Shown one piece after another: positions 53,935 to 62,645 of a stretch of 64,000 bases of DNA (its first letter is position 1; every line of letters begins with the position of its first letter). Both the position numbers and the translations under genes were made by a program. A model generated the notes under the pieces. It saw nothing but the letters and a program-made list of their open reading frames with translations, was not told the DNA's origin and did not search any database. The DNA comes from Leeuwenhoekiella sp. MAR_2009_132 (GTDB lineage: Bacteria > Bacteroidota > Bacteroidia > Flavobacteriales > Flavobacteriaceae): NCBI RefSeq assembly GCF_000687915.1, contig NZ_JHZY01000004.1:878001-942000 (forward strand), read 5' to 3'.

Positions 53935-55098
53935 ATGATTACCAGTTCTATCTCGCTATTAGATTTTTTACTTGAAACACGGGAGCATACAGAAACTATT
54001 TGCAAGCATTTGCAAATAGAAGATTATGTAGTTCAGCCTATTGAAGATGTTTCTCCTCCTAAATGGCATTTAGGACATACTACATGGTTTTTTGAAGACT
54101 TTATTCTAAAAAAATACAAACTAAATTATCAGGTTTACGATAATCATTTTGCGTATGTTTTTAATAGTTATTACGAAAGCATGGGGGCTAGAGTTGTTCG
54201 CACAGATCGTGGTAATCTCTCAAGACCTACTGTAGATCAAGTTTATTCTTACCGAAAGCACGTAACTAATGCCCTTAAAGAACTACTCGAAGAAAACCCT
54301 TCAGAAGAAGTCGAAAGTCTCATTGAGATAGGTATTCATCACGAAAAGCAGCATCAAGAATTATTACTCACAGATATTAAATACATATTAGGCAATAACC
54401 CCTTACTACCAACATATTCTGTTGATTTTAATGAATTTAAACTGAATCCTAAGCCTGCAGAATGGTTATCTGTAGAAGAAGGTATTCATAGCATTGGTTA
54501 TAAAGGTTCTGGCTTTTGTTATGATAATGAACTAGGATTACATAAAGTCTATCTCAATTCTTTTCAGATAAGCAGTCGTTTAGTAACTAATGCCGAATAT
54601 CTAGAGTTTATTGAAGATTCAGGCTATAAACAAACCTTATTGTGGCATAGTGAAGGTTGGTCTTGGGTTACAGAAAATAATATTACCGCGCCATTATACT
54701 GGCATAAACAGGTTGACGGCTGGGAATATTATGGATTAAACGGTCTACAAAAATTAAATCTTGAGGCTCCTGTAACTCATATTTCATATTTTGAAGCATA
54801 CGCATACGCACAATGGAGGGGCCTACGACTTCCTACCGAATTTGAATGGGAAGTTGCACAATCACAGTTTGACTGGGGAGAACGCTGGGAATGGACAGAA
54901 AGCGCATATTTACCTTATCCTAATTATACAAAAGCTCCAGGAGCACTTGGGGAATATAATGGTAAGTTTATGGTTAGTCAAAAAACCCTTCGTGGCGGCT
55001 CTGTTGCAACTTCAAATAATCATACCAGATCTACTTATCGCAATTTTTTTCACCCTCAACTTAGGTGGCAGTTTACCGGCTTACGCCTTGCCCGCTAA
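53935..55098 (+). CDS. egtB: Ergothioneine biosynthesis sulfoxide synthase EgtB
   Basis: Nonheme iron enzyme that joins a thiol (gamma-glutamylcysteine or cysteine) to trimethylhistidine and oxidises the sulfur. The 387-residue protein has an N-terminal DinB-like domain with the iron ligands H in WHLGHTTWF and HHEKQHQE, and a C-terminal FGE-sulfatase domain (GLRLPTEFEWE, TLRGGS). ATG at 53935 is preferred; the upstream in-frame extension overlaps the TAACTTTG promoter box at 53898-53905. It is followed by egtD after 11 bases. No EgtA or EgtC is in the window, so it may use cysteine, as in EgtA-less bacteria. Confidence 0.92.
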   Translation: MITSSISLLDFLLETREHTETICKHLQIEDYVVQPIEDVSPPKWHLGHTTWFFEDFILKKYKLNYQVYDNHFAYVFNSYYESMGARVVRTDRGNLSRPTVDQVYSYRKHVTNALKELLEENPSEEVESLIEIGIHHEKQHQELLLTDIKYILGNNPLLPTYSVDFNEFKLNPKPAEWLSVEEGIHSIGYKGSGFCYDNELGLHKVYLNSFQISSRLVTNAEYLEFIEDSGYKQTLLWHSEGWSWVTENNITAPLYWHKQVDGWEYYGLNGLQKLNLEAPVTHISYFEAYAYAQWRGLRLPTEFEWEVAQSQFDWGERWEWTESAYLPYPNYTKAPGALGEYNGKFMVSQKTLRGGSVATSNNHTRSTYRNFFHPQLRWQFTGLRLAR

Positions 55099-55109
55099 TT
55101 TTATTATCA

Positions 55110-56084
55110 ATGAAGACAAATCAAAATACAACATTTAAAAATACTTTTGAAGAAGAGGTATATGAGGGTTTAACAGCATTTCCTAAATACTTATCTTCTA
55201 AGTGGTTTTATGATATGAAAGGAGATAAGCTATTTCAGAAAATAATGGCACTTCCTGAGTATTATCTAACCGAATGCGAACGATCTATAATAGAGGAAAA
55301 TAAAGCAGATATAGCACAACTTTTTTCAGACAACACAGGCTTTGATCTTGTTGAGTTAGGTGCAGGTGATGGCAAGAAAACTAAAATACTACTGCAAGAA
55401 TTGGTGAATTCTAAACTAAATTTTACCTACAGACCTATAGACATAAGTCAGAATGTACTTGATGAATTAGAAGAAGACGTTCTTAAAAGATGGCCTAAGC
55501 TAGATATTAAAACAGAACAAGGAACTTATTTTAATATTCTAAATAAACTGAGCAAGCAGCAAAAAGACCGCAAAATGGTAATTGTTGTTTTAGGCTCAAA
55601 TATCGGTAATCTTTCTCATCAATATGCCGTGGAGTTTTTGACAACTATACGTAAATCAATGCAACCCGATGATCTTTTATTTATGGGATTTGATCAAAAA
55701 AAGAATCCCGAAGTTATTCTTAAAGCCTATAATGATTCTCAAGGGGTAACAGAAAGCTTCAATAAAAATTTACTAACTCGCATTAATAAGGAAATGGATG
55801 CAAATTTTGAAATAGATAATTTTAAACATTGGCCTGTTTACGATCCGGAAAGCGGCACTACAAAAAGTTTCTTAGTAAGCACAAAAGACCAAACAGTTAC
55901 AATTCAAAAATTAAATCTAGACATTCATTTTTCTGCCTGGGAAAGTATTCACACCGAAATTTCTCAAAAATATGACGATGATATCGTAAACTGGTTAGCT
56001 CAAGAAGCTGGTTTAAGTGTTGAAAAACAATATACAGATCATCAAAATTACTTTACAGATTATATATTTAGAATAAAAAATTAG
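55110..56084 (+). CDS. egtD: L-histidine N-alpha-methyltransferase EgtD
   Basis: SAM-dependent trimethylation of histidine to hercynine, the first step to ergothioneine. The 324-residue protein has the SAM motif LVELGAGDGKKTKILL, and the N-terminal LPEYYLTECERSII segment typical of EgtD. The start at 55110 is right after egtB; a longer GTG frame reading into egtB is rejected. It is a SAM user near the SAM-controlled methionine genes, but has no riboswitch of its own. Confidence 0.94.
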   Translation: MKTNQNTTFKNTFEEEVYEGLTAFPKYLSSKWFYDMKGDKLFQKIMALPEYYLTECERSIIEENKADIAQLFSDNTGFDLVELGAGDGKKTKILLQELVNSKLNFTYRPIDISQNVLDELEEDVLKRWPKLDIKTEQGTYFNILNKLSKQQKDRKMVIVVLGSNIGNLSHQYAVEFLTTIRKSMQPDDLLFMGFDQKKNPEVILKAYNDSQGVTESFNKNLLTRINKEMDANFEIDNFKHWPVYDPESGTTKSFLVSTKDQTVTIQKLNLDIHFSAWESIHTEISQKYDDDIVNWLAQEAGLSVEKQYTDHQNYFTDYIFRIKN

Positions 56085-56115
56085 AGCATTTTTTAAATAG
56101 TAAACACATAAATAA

Positions 56116-56397
56116 ATGAAAGCAATATGGAAAGATGCAGTGATTGCAGAAAGTAATGAGACTATTGTAGTAGAGGGCAATCACTATTTCCCGCTAAAGG
56201 ATGTAAATAAATTGTTTTTGTCTAAAACAGATACTCACACTACCTGCCCGTGGAAAGGCGAAGCACACTACTACTCTATTACCGTAGCTGGCGAGACACT
56301 AAAAGACGCGGGCTGGTATTACCCAGAGCCAAAAGATAAAGCAAAAAACATTGCTAATTATGTAGCTTTTTGGAAAGGTGTTAGTGTTAATTCATAA
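56116..56397 (+). CDS. DUF427 protein
   Basis: A 93-residue DUF427 family protein with the signature TTCPWKGEAHYYSI and AWYYPEP-like GWYYPEPKDKAKNI. It forms a small beta-tent fold in solved relatives. It is 31 bases after egtD and likely in the same transcript. Role unknown; a link to ergothioneine is only contextual. Confidence 0.88.
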   Translation: MKAIWKDAVIAESNETIVVEGNHYFPLKDVNKLFLSKTDTHTTCPWKGEAHYYSITVAGETLKDAGWYYPEPKDKAKNIANYVAFWKGVSVNS

Positions 56398-56422
56398 CTA
56401 ACACTAGCACCCTTTTCTATAT

Positions 56423-56713
56423 TTATAATGCTAAAATACTGTTGTCTGCACCCGCAAAATCATTCCATTTTGTACCATCTGCTTCAGGTTCTGTCATCCA
56501 GTTTTGATCAACTGCATATTTAAACTCATAAGAAGCATCAACAGGTATATTTAAAGAACCTTTAAAAGATCCGTTCTTTAATTTTTTTAATTCGGCTTTT
56601 TCCCAGTTATTAAAATCTCCCGCTACAGCAACCGCATCAGCATCAACATTCTCAACCACAAATGTTACTTTACACTCTGGTTTTGACTTTAAGAATTGTT
56701 TTGTAATTGGCAT
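56423..56713 (-). CDS. Isoamylase early-set (CBM48-like) domain protein
   Basis: A 96-residue protein that is one AMPK/CBM48-type beta-sandwich: VAVAGDFNNWEKAELKKL, then YEFKYAVDQNW and a tail DNSILAL. This glycogen-binding-like fold is normally attached to glycogen-active enzymes but appears alone here, a common form in Bacteroidota. It has no signal peptide. Ligand unknown. It converges with the DUF427 gene. Confidence 0.85.
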   Translation of the reverse strand: MPITKQFLKSKPECKVTFVVENVDADAVAVAGDFNNWEKAELKKLKNGSFKGSLNIPVDASYEFKYAVDQNWMTEPEADGTKWNDFAGADNSILAL

Positions 56714-56910
56714 AACTATTAGTTTTAAGTTTTTCCAAATTTATAAACGAAAATCGATAGTAAGCAAGAAATCAGATTTTTAGCGTTATTTTTCCGAATA
56801 ATAAATTTTATCAAAGTATTGAGAATTAAATATTTAATACGAAAACGTTATATCAAATTAATTCACTACTATTTTAAGTGTTTCGCCAAGAAAATTAACT
56901 CCATTAAATG

Positions 56911-57981
56911 CTAAATTAACTTTAAAAGCTTCAATAAATCCTCTTCCGAATTAAAATAATGGAAACTTACGCGTATACCTTCTCCACGTTGAGAACATAT
57001 AATCTGATTATTATTTAATTTTTCAAATAATTTTTGATCTCCCCTTATATTAAAAATTGATGAATGCTGCTTCCGCTTTAATACAACAGAATCTAGCAAA
57101 CCTTTTTCAGCAAATTGCTCAAAGGCTTTTGTTTTTAATATATCTATTTGAGTCGTTATCTGATGCTGTCCTACCCGCTTAATAAGACCTATAGCAGCCT
57201 GTAAACTCCCTTGTGCCAAGGTGTCTAAATGACCCGGTTCTAATTTTCCTATAAATGTATTTTGCGCCTCTTTATATTTACCTCTAATACTATTAAAGCC
57301 AGTTGTTTTTAATTTAATTTGCAAAGCAGTTTCTTGCTTAATTAGAAAGAAGCCATTGCCGTAACCGGCATTTAACCATTTATAGGCGCTTGCTCCTAAT
57401 ATATCTATGCCACTATTCTCAAAATCAAAACTCTCAATCCCACAATATTGCGTACCATCTGCGATTATAAGAAGCTTAGGAAATTTAGATTTTAAGGCTT
57501 TCAAAAACTCTAAATCTATACGGATACCACTGATATATTGTACTAAACTTAAACACAAAACATCAGGATGCTCTTTCTCGATAGCCTGTTGTATATTGTC
57601 TTCTAGATGTTCGTTAATTGAAGCATAACACACATTAAAATTGCGCGATAAAACAGGCCAGTTTATAGATGGGTAGTCTTCTTCTAGAAGTAGAATTTTA
57701 TGAGTGGCAGGTATACCTTCAAGTACAGCATTAAATCCTATTGAAAAATTAGGAACTAAAGCTACATAAGAAGCGTTACAGTTGAAAAAAGCACCTACAT
57801 CTTTGCGCACTTTATCTAAAAAACTATCCTGGTCATTTTTAAGCAAACTCCCCATTACCAGATAATCAAGATCGTGATTTTGTCTAAAATCAAGCAAGGT
57901 TTCAGAGAGTAAACCAGAGCCGGCAGTATTTAAATGCGTATAATTTGCCGTGACCGGGAATTCTTTTTTTAAGTTTTTCAT
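56911..57981 (-). CDS. Class V aminotransferase-fold PLP enzyme, possible EgtE-like
   Basis: PLP enzyme of the class V (cysteine desulfurase-like) group, 356 residues. The PLP lysine is in GASAYKWLNAG, the Asp pairing with the pyridine is in LLIIADGTQ, and the N-terminal THLNTAGSGLL segment is typical. The reaction is not evident. EgtE, the C-S lyase that ends ergothioneine synthesis, belongs to this superfamily, and this gene lies 0.8 kb from the egtBD block, although on the other strand. A selenocysteine lyase-like or unrelated role is as possible. Confidence 0.78.
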   Translation of the reverse strand: MKNLKKEFPVTANYTHLNTAGSGLLSETLLDFRQNHDLDYLVMGSLLKNDQDSFLDKVRKDVGAFFNCNASYVALVPNFSIGFNAVLEGIPATHKILLLEEDYPSINWPVLSRNFNVCYASINEHLEDNIQQAIEKEHPDVLCLSLVQYISGIRIDLEFLKALKSKFPKLLIIADGTQYCGIESFDFENSGIDILGASAYKWLNAGYGNGFFLIKQETALQIKLKTTGFNSIRGKYKEAQNTFIGKLEPGHLDTLAQGSLQAAIGLIKRVGQHQITTQIDILKTKAFEQFAEKGLLDSVVLKRKQHSSIFNIRGDQKLFEKLNNNQIICSQRGEGIRVSFHYFNSEEDLLKLLKLI

Positions 57982-58039
57982 AAGTGAGAACTGCGATTAA
58001 ATCTTGTAAATTTGAACAACAAACAATTTACCTCATCTT

Positions 58040-58465
58040 ATGTTCTCAAAAAAGCAGGAAACCACAAAAATAGATCGTGACCAACGTGAACTCATAGAGT
58101 ATGCACAATTACGCATCAAAGAAAAGAAAAATCTTTTTAGACATTTTGTGATATTTCTTGCAGGTGCCGTATTGCTTATTATTTTGAATTTAATTTTAGA
58201 TTTTGGTGCAGATTTTAGACCATTTGACGTAGATTGGTTTGTATGGGCTACGTTGATATGGTTCTTTCTTTTTTTAATTCATTTTCTAAATGTTTTTCTT
58301 TTTAGAACGTTTATGAATAAAAAATGGGAGAATGAACAACTTGATAAACTAGTTGCTAAACAAAAAGATAAAATTGAAAAGCTTCAAACTCAGGTAGAAA
58401 AAGAGTATCCTGTGATTGAGAACGATGCTAAAATAATACGCCCTAATACCCCATTAAATCCCTAA
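58040..58465 (+). CDS. 2TM domain protein
   Basis: Protein of 141 residues with the two-transmembrane 2TM domain: an N-terminal REIIEYAQLRIKEKKN-like helix, two long hydrophobic segments (residues 35-60 and 70-98) joined by a short loop, and a charged coiled tail. Found in Bacteroidota; often near regulators of the LytTR type, none here. The TAAATTTG box at 58007-58014 may be the promoter element. Role unknown. Confidence 0.85.
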   Translation: MFSKKQETTKIDRDQRELIEYAQLRIKEKKNLFRHFVIFLAGAVLLIILNLILDFGADFRPFDVDWFVWATLIWFFLFLIHFLNVFLFRTFMNKKWENEQLDKLVAKQKDKIEKLQTQVEKEYPVIENDAKIIRPNTPLNP

Positions 58466-58470
58466 TAGAT

Positions 58471-58956
58471 ATGATTACAATGATTGCGGCTGCCGCAGAA
58501 AATAATGCTTTGGGTAAAGACAATGCAATGATCTGGCATTTGCCAGATGATTTTAAGCGATTTAAAAAACTTACTTCTCACCATACTATTATTATGGGAA
58601 GAAAAACCTTTGAGTCGCTTGACGGACCTTTACCGAATCGTAAGCATATTGTGATCACGCGTCAAAAAAATTACAATCCCGGTGACCATATTATTGTAGT
58701 TCAAAGTATTGAAGAAGCTCTAACCTATATTGATACAGATCAAAATGCATTTATTATAGGAGGTGGCGAGATTTATAAATTAGGATTAGATTATGCAACC
58801 CATATAGAACTTACGCGGGTACACGGAACTTTTGAAGCTGAGGCATTTTTCCCCGAACTAGATCCTGAAAAGTGGGAACTTCTAGAAAGTATCTTTCACG
58901 ATACAGATGAGCGTCACAACTACTCATTTACTTATCTAACCTATGCTAAACGATAA
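58471..58956 (+). CDS. folA: Dihydrofolate reductase
   Basis: NADPH-dependent reduction of dihydrofolate to tetrahydrofolate, renewing the folate used by ThyA and MetF. The 161-residue protein has the ALGKDNAMIWHLPDDF active-site loop (with the acidic D28-type residue), IIMGRKTFES and the NADPH loop IIGGGEIY. It overlaps the fructosamine kinase gene by 14 bases and lies 6 bases after the 2TM gene. Confidence 0.96.
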   Translation: MITMIAAAAENNALGKDNAMIWHLPDDFKRFKKLTSHHTIIMGRKTFESLDGPLPNRKHIVITRQKNYNPGDHIIVVQSIEEALTYIDTDQNAFIIGGGEIYKLGLDYATHIELTRVHGTFEAEAFFPELDPEKWELLESIFHDTDERHNYSFTYLTYAKR

Positions 58957-59794
58957 CTTTAAAAAACATCTTCAAGAAGTTCTTTCTGTAGAGGCAAAAC
59001 AAATCACCTCGCTAACGGGTGGCGACATCAATGACGTCTATAAGCTTTCAAGTTCAGATTGCAACTATGTAATAAAAGTTAATGACGCTTCAGCATTTCC
59101 TAATATGTTTAAGCTCGAAGCGCAGGGTCTGGCGTTTATTAAAGCTTCCGGTAGTTTCCCGGTACCTGATGTGCTTGAATACGGTAATTTTGAAAATTTG
59201 TCCTACCTTATTTTAGAATATCTCGAGACGGGACCTAAGAATCCCGATTTCAATAATATTTTTGGCTCTCAACTTGCAGCAATGCATCAAACCAGCTCGT
59301 CAAAATTTGGTTTTGAGAATGACAATTATATGGGTAGTTTAAAGCAATACAATACTTCAGAATCTACTGCCATTGATTTTTATATTAATCAACGTTTAGA
59401 ACCTCAATTCAAGTTAGCAGCAGAAAATGGTTACTACTTTAATTCTATTGAATTATTTTATAAAGAAATAAGTCAACTAATCCCTTCAGAAAAACCAGCT
59501 TTAATTCATGGTGACCTATGGTCTGGTAATTACCTCATAAATTCTAAAGGAGGTCCATCACTTATAGATCCCGCAGTTAGTTTTGCCCCACGAGAGATGG
59601 ATATTGCTTTGATGCATCTTTTTGGGGGATTTGACGTACAAATTTTTGAAATCTACACTACACATTTTCCTTTAGAGAACGGGTGGGAAGAACGCTTACG
59701 TCTATGGCAATTGTACTATATTTTAGTTCACGTCAATCTCTTTGGAGGATCTTATTATAATTCCGCAAAAGCGATACTCAAGGCTTATATATAG
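58943..59794 (+). CDS. Fructosamine kinase family protein
   Basis: Kinase-like fold protein that phosphorylates sugar adducts on proteins (ketosamine repair). The 283-residue protein has a Gly-rich GGDIND near the N-terminus, an invariant Lys in VIKVND, and LIHGDLWSGNYLI as the catalytic loop, then SLIDPAVSFA as the metal-binding DPA motif. These match the fructosamine-3-kinase family. The start overlaps folA by 14 bases. Confidence 0.92.
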   Translation: MLNDNFKKHLQEVLSVEAKQITSLTGGDINDVYKLSSSDCNYVIKVNDASAFPNMFKLEAQGLAFIKASGSFPVPDVLEYGNFENLSYLILEYLETGPKNPDFNNIFGSQLAAMHQTSSSKFGFENDNYMGSLKQYNTSESTAIDFYINQRLEPQFKLAAENGYYFNSIELFYKEISQLIPSEKPALIHGDLWSGNYLINSKGGPSLIDPAVSFAPREMDIALMHLFGGFDVQIFEIYTTHFPLENGWEERLRLWQLYYILVHVNLFGGSYYNSAKAILKAYI

Positions 59795-59888
59795 CATTAA
59801 CAAACTTTATATCTTAATGCTTTATTATTGGCAAATTCTTACCAATTCTCAAGATTTTAATGAAGTAACTTTATTGAAAACTAACGTT

Positions 59889-60389
59889 ATGAGTACAAAG
59901 AATTTATCAAATACAGAAGCCATTAAAAAACTAAAAGATTTAGCTACATCAATAGATTTTGCAATGATGGCAACAGACTTATCTAACAAACCAGTAGATG
60001 CCATACCCATGTCAACTAAAAAAGTTGATGAAGCAGGAAATATCTGGTTTTTAAGTGGGGCAGACAGCGATCACAATGCAAATATTGCTAAAGATGCAGA
60101 TGTACAATTATTATATGCCAAGCCCAGCGACATGAAATTTCTTAGTGTTTTCGGAAAAGCCATAATCACAAAAGATAAAACTATTTTAAAGGAACTTTAT
60201 TCTACAACAGATGACTCCTGGTTTGAGGGTATAGATGATCCTAATCTTACTGCTATTAAATTTACACCTGCTCAAGCTCAGTATTGGGACACAAAAAGCA
60301 ACAAATTTATATCGCTACTAAAAATGGGGTATGCGGCTGTTACAGGAGACAAAGTAGATGTTGGTGCAACAGGCTCTCTTAATCTTTAA
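59889..60389 (+). CDS. Pyridoxamine 5'-phosphate oxidase-like (general stress protein 26 type)
   Basis: FMN-binding split-barrel protein of 166 residues, of the general stress protein 26 type. The start is the ATG at 59889 (MSTKNLSN); a longer frame from 59742 overlaps the kinase gene and has no ribosome site. Core strands are FAMMATDLSNKPVDAIPMSTKK and IWFLSGADSDHNANI. It has no true PNPOx signature, so an oxidoreductase or storage role is likely, not vitamin B6 synthesis. Confidence 0.83.
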   Translation: MSTKNLSNTEAIKKLKDLATSIDFAMMATDLSNKPVDAIPMSTKKVDEAGNIWFLSGADSDHNANIAKDADVQLLYAKPSDMKFLSVFGKAIITKDKTILKELYSTTDDSWFEGIDDPNLTAIKFTPAQAQYWDTKSNKFISLLKMGYAAVTGDKVDVGATGSLNL

Positions 60390-60406
60390 TGATGTTTTAA
60401 AAATCT

Positions 60407-60436
60407 AAAGGAGTCTCATAACTAAGGCTCCTTTTT
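60407..60436 (+). terminator. Terminator after the stress protein gene
   Basis: AAGGAGTC (60408-60415) and GGCTCCTT (60426-60433) form an 8-bp stem with a 10-base loop followed by TTT. It lies 18 bases after the stop, overlapping the end of the convergent gene. Confidence 0.7.
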
Positions 60437-60809
60437 AATTTTCTGTATTTTTTGTGTTGATTATTATCAACATCTTCTGATGCCGTTCTGGCACTCCTAT
60501 TATTTCATCTATATTTTTAATAAAATAAATACTGTTACTAAAAGAAAAGATGCTCTCTTTATATTCTTCAAAAAAACTGCGCTTTAAAACCTTTCCATCT
60601 ACAATAAGTATATAATTTTCGATATCTGGTTGCTTTAAGAAGTATTCTAATTGAAGCTTAGCTTCTTTCAATTCTCTAAAATTATCCTTGTCATTATATG
60701 TATCAGGATAACTTCCTCCCGGCTCTAGTGTCGCATTCTTAAAATTTTGAGCCACTATTGCATTGATACCAAGCATTACAAAAACAGAAAGTAATATTAA
60801 TCTCCTCAT
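60435..60809 (-). CDS. Exported protein, function unknown
   Basis: A 124-residue product with a signal peptide (start ATG at 60809, cut after IVA-Q near residue 21). The mature part is charged and partly helical (KEAKLQLEYFLKQPDIENYI), with a short beta segment. No family is recognised. A start 9 codons upstream is possible but puts polar residues before the signal. Function unknown. Confidence 0.6.
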   Translation of the reverse strand: MRRLILLSVFVMLGINAIVAQNFKNATLEPGGSYPDTYNDKDNFRELKEAKLQLEYFLKQPDIENYILIVDGKVLKRSFFEEYKESIFSFSNSIYFIKNIDEIIGVPERHQKMLIIINTKNTEN

Positions 60810-60882
60810 ACTTATATTTTGTACTAATGTAAACATTTATCATAAAGCATATTACATCTAGTACAGAATGAACTGTTTTAAA

Positions 60883-60914
60883 TTGCTGTCATTATCTGGC
60901 ATTCGTTATTTTTG
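60883..60914 (+). promoter_or_regulatory. Promoter of fabD
   Basis: TTG (60883-60885), 21 bases, TATTTTTG (60907-60914), a full -7 box. The ATG at 60943 is about 23 bases after the expected start. Confidence 0.62.
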
Positions 60915-60942
60915 CACTACAAATTTTTAGAAAAACACTATT

Positions 60943-61824
60943 ATGAAAGCTTATATATTCCCCGGTCAGGGAGCTCAATTTACAGGAATGGGAAAAGATG
61001 TTTATGACAACTCTGAACTTGCTCGTTCTCTGTTTTCAAAAGCCAATGAAATTCTGGGTTTCGATATCACTAAAATTATGTTTGAAGGCTCTGCCGAAGA
61101 ACTAAAAGAAACTAAAGTTACGCAGCCTGCTATTTTTATACATTCTGTGGCTTTATTTAAAGCTTTAGGTGATTCAGCTGTACCTCAAATGGTTGCAGGT
61201 CACTCTTTAGGAGAAATATCTGCTTTAGTAGCTAATGGCGTTTTAAGTTTTGAAGACGGATTAAGTCTGGTTTCGCAAAGAGCACAGGCAATGCAAAAAG
61301 CTTGTGACAACACACCATCAACAATGGCTGCTATATTAGGTCTTGAAGATGAACTTGTTGAATCTGTTTGTGCAGATGTTGACGGAATAGTAGTTGCTGC
61401 AAATTATAACTGTCCGGGTCAATTAATCATTTCTGGTGAGCTTAGTGCGGTTGAAGAGGCTTGTGAACGTCTTAAAGAACGCGGCGCCAAACGTGCATTA
61501 CTATTACCGGTAGGAGGCGCATTTCACTCTCCTTTAATGGAACCTGCACGTGAAGAACTTGCAAAAGCAATTGAAAATACAACGTTTAATACGCCATCTT
61601 GCCCCATTTATCAAAATGTGAGTACAACAGCGGTAACAGATCCTGTTGAGATAAAGAAGAATTTACTGTTTCAACTTACTGCTCCCGTAAAATGGACGCA
61701 AAGTGTACAAAATATGCTTGCCGACGGGGCTTCTGAATTTATAGAAGTAGGCCCAGGAAAAGTTTTACAGGGCCTGGTTAAGAAAGTAGATCGTCAAGCG
61801 GTTACCAGTAGTGCTGTGCTATAA
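60943..61824 (+). CDS. fabD: Malonyl-CoA:ACP transacylase
   Basis: Transfers malonyl from CoA to acyl carrier protein for fatty acid synthesis. The 293-residue protein has the nucleophile S88 in GHSLGE, FPGQGAQ near the start, and the active His in GGAFHSPLM. It is a stand-alone housekeeping gene with its own promoter at 60883 and terminator at 61845. Confidence 0.96.
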   Translation: MKAYIFPGQGAQFTGMGKDVYDNSELARSLFSKANEILGFDITKIMFEGSAEELKETKVTQPAIFIHSVALFKALGDSAVPQMVAGHSLGEISALVANGVLSFEDGLSLVSQRAQAMQKACDNTPSTMAAILGLEDELVESVCADVDGIVVAANYNCPGQLIISGELSAVEEACERLKERGAKRALLLPVGGAFHSPLMEPAREELAKAIENTTFNTPSCPIYQNVSTTAVTDPVEIKKNLLFQLTAPVKWTQSVQNMLADGASEFIEVGPGKVLQGLVKKVDRQAVTSSAVL

Positions 61825-61843
61825 ATTCTTAATTACTACAAAT

Positions 61844-61872
61844 AAAAAAAGCCCCTAAAAGGGGCTTTTTCT
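61844..61872. terminator. Bidirectional terminator after fabD
   Basis: AAAAAGCCCC-TAAAA-GGGGCTTTTT forms a GC-rich 5-bp core extended by A-T pairs, with T-runs on both strands. It separates convergent fabD and the small lipoprotein gene at 61888. Confidence 0.9.
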
Positions 61873-61887
61873 TATCTTAAGAAGATA

Positions 61888-62124
61888 TTACATGTCGTCG
61901 TTTCCTTCAACTTCGTCTTCTACTTCTTGAGCACCGTCTTCGATAGCATCACCTGTATCTTCAGCAGCCTCTTCTATAGCGTCACCAGCGTCATCCATAG
62001 CATCACCCATGTCATCAGCAGCGTTTTCCATTGCATCTTCAGTTTTTTCTTCAGTAGTTTCGCGACAAGCAGAAACAGAAACCATTAGTAAAAGTGCGAA
62101 AGCACTAAAAATTAATTTTTTCAT
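61888..62124 (-). CDS. Small acidic repeat lipoprotein, copy 1
   Basis: A 78-residue lipoprotein: signal peptide with lipobox Cys C20 (SVSAC), then RETTEEKTEDA and a highly acidic tract of near-repeats GDAMDDA, GDAIEEA, GDAIEDGA, ending VEGNDDM. The mature protein is rich in Ala, Asp and Glu, probably an amphipathic helix. It is paralogous to the gene at 62383. Function unknown; it looks like stress-linked small lipoproteins, but this is not shown. Confidence 0.8.
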   Translation of the reverse strand: MKKLIFSAFALLLMVSVSACRETTEEKTEDAMENAADDMGDAMDDAGDAIEEAAEDTGDAIEDGAQEVEDEVEGNDDM

Positions 62125-62382
62125 AATTGGTAATATTTTAATTAGCGTTAATTGCTCGCAAAAGTATATAAATTAACATCACAATTTCATAAAATTTATT
62201 AAATTTTTTATCGAATTATAATTTTGATAAAAATATCGTAACGTTTACAACAATTTGATTAACAGAGGCACAGGAAAATCTCAACTTTTTAAAGCCTACC
62301 ATTATTCCGATTTTTCTATAATACAAGTGCTTTTAGTGTAAATTTTATATTCAGTGCAACTTTAAAAGGGCATTTTTATACA

Positions 62383-62601
62383 CTACGCATCATCATCCAT
62401 TACATCATCATTACCTTGTATCTCATCATTTAATTCATCTGCACCTTCTTTGATAGCTTCACCAGCATTTTCTGCACCGTTTTCTATATCCTCACCTATA
62501 GACTCAAGAGCATCTTCTGTTTTTTCTTGAGTGGTTTCTCTACATGAGTAAATTGAAAAAACAAATACTACCATCATTACTTTTAGAAAAATACGTTTCA
62601 T
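62383..62601 (-). CDS. Small acidic repeat lipoprotein, copy 2
   Basis: A 72-residue relative of the gene at 61888: same CRETT-EKTEDA start after a lipoprotein signal (Cys C20) and similar repeats GEDIENGAENAGEAIKEGA ending QGNDD. It differs in a shorter repeat tract and a longer acidic tail. The 258-base spacer 62125-62382 between the copies is AT-rich and shows nothing I can name. The two copies are probably separate transcripts, in the same direction. Confidence 0.78.
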   Translation of the reverse strand: MKRIFLKVMMVVFVFSIYSCRETTQEKTEDALESIGEDIENGAENAGEAIKEGADELNDEIQGNDDVMDDDA

Positions 62602-62645
62602 ACTTTATATGTTTTTAGTTAGATTTTAAAAATAGTCAAAAGTTC

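Noticed and set aside
56714..56910. Possible small gene in the spacer
   Set aside because: It is AT-rich, with frequent stops in all frames and no recognisable motif.
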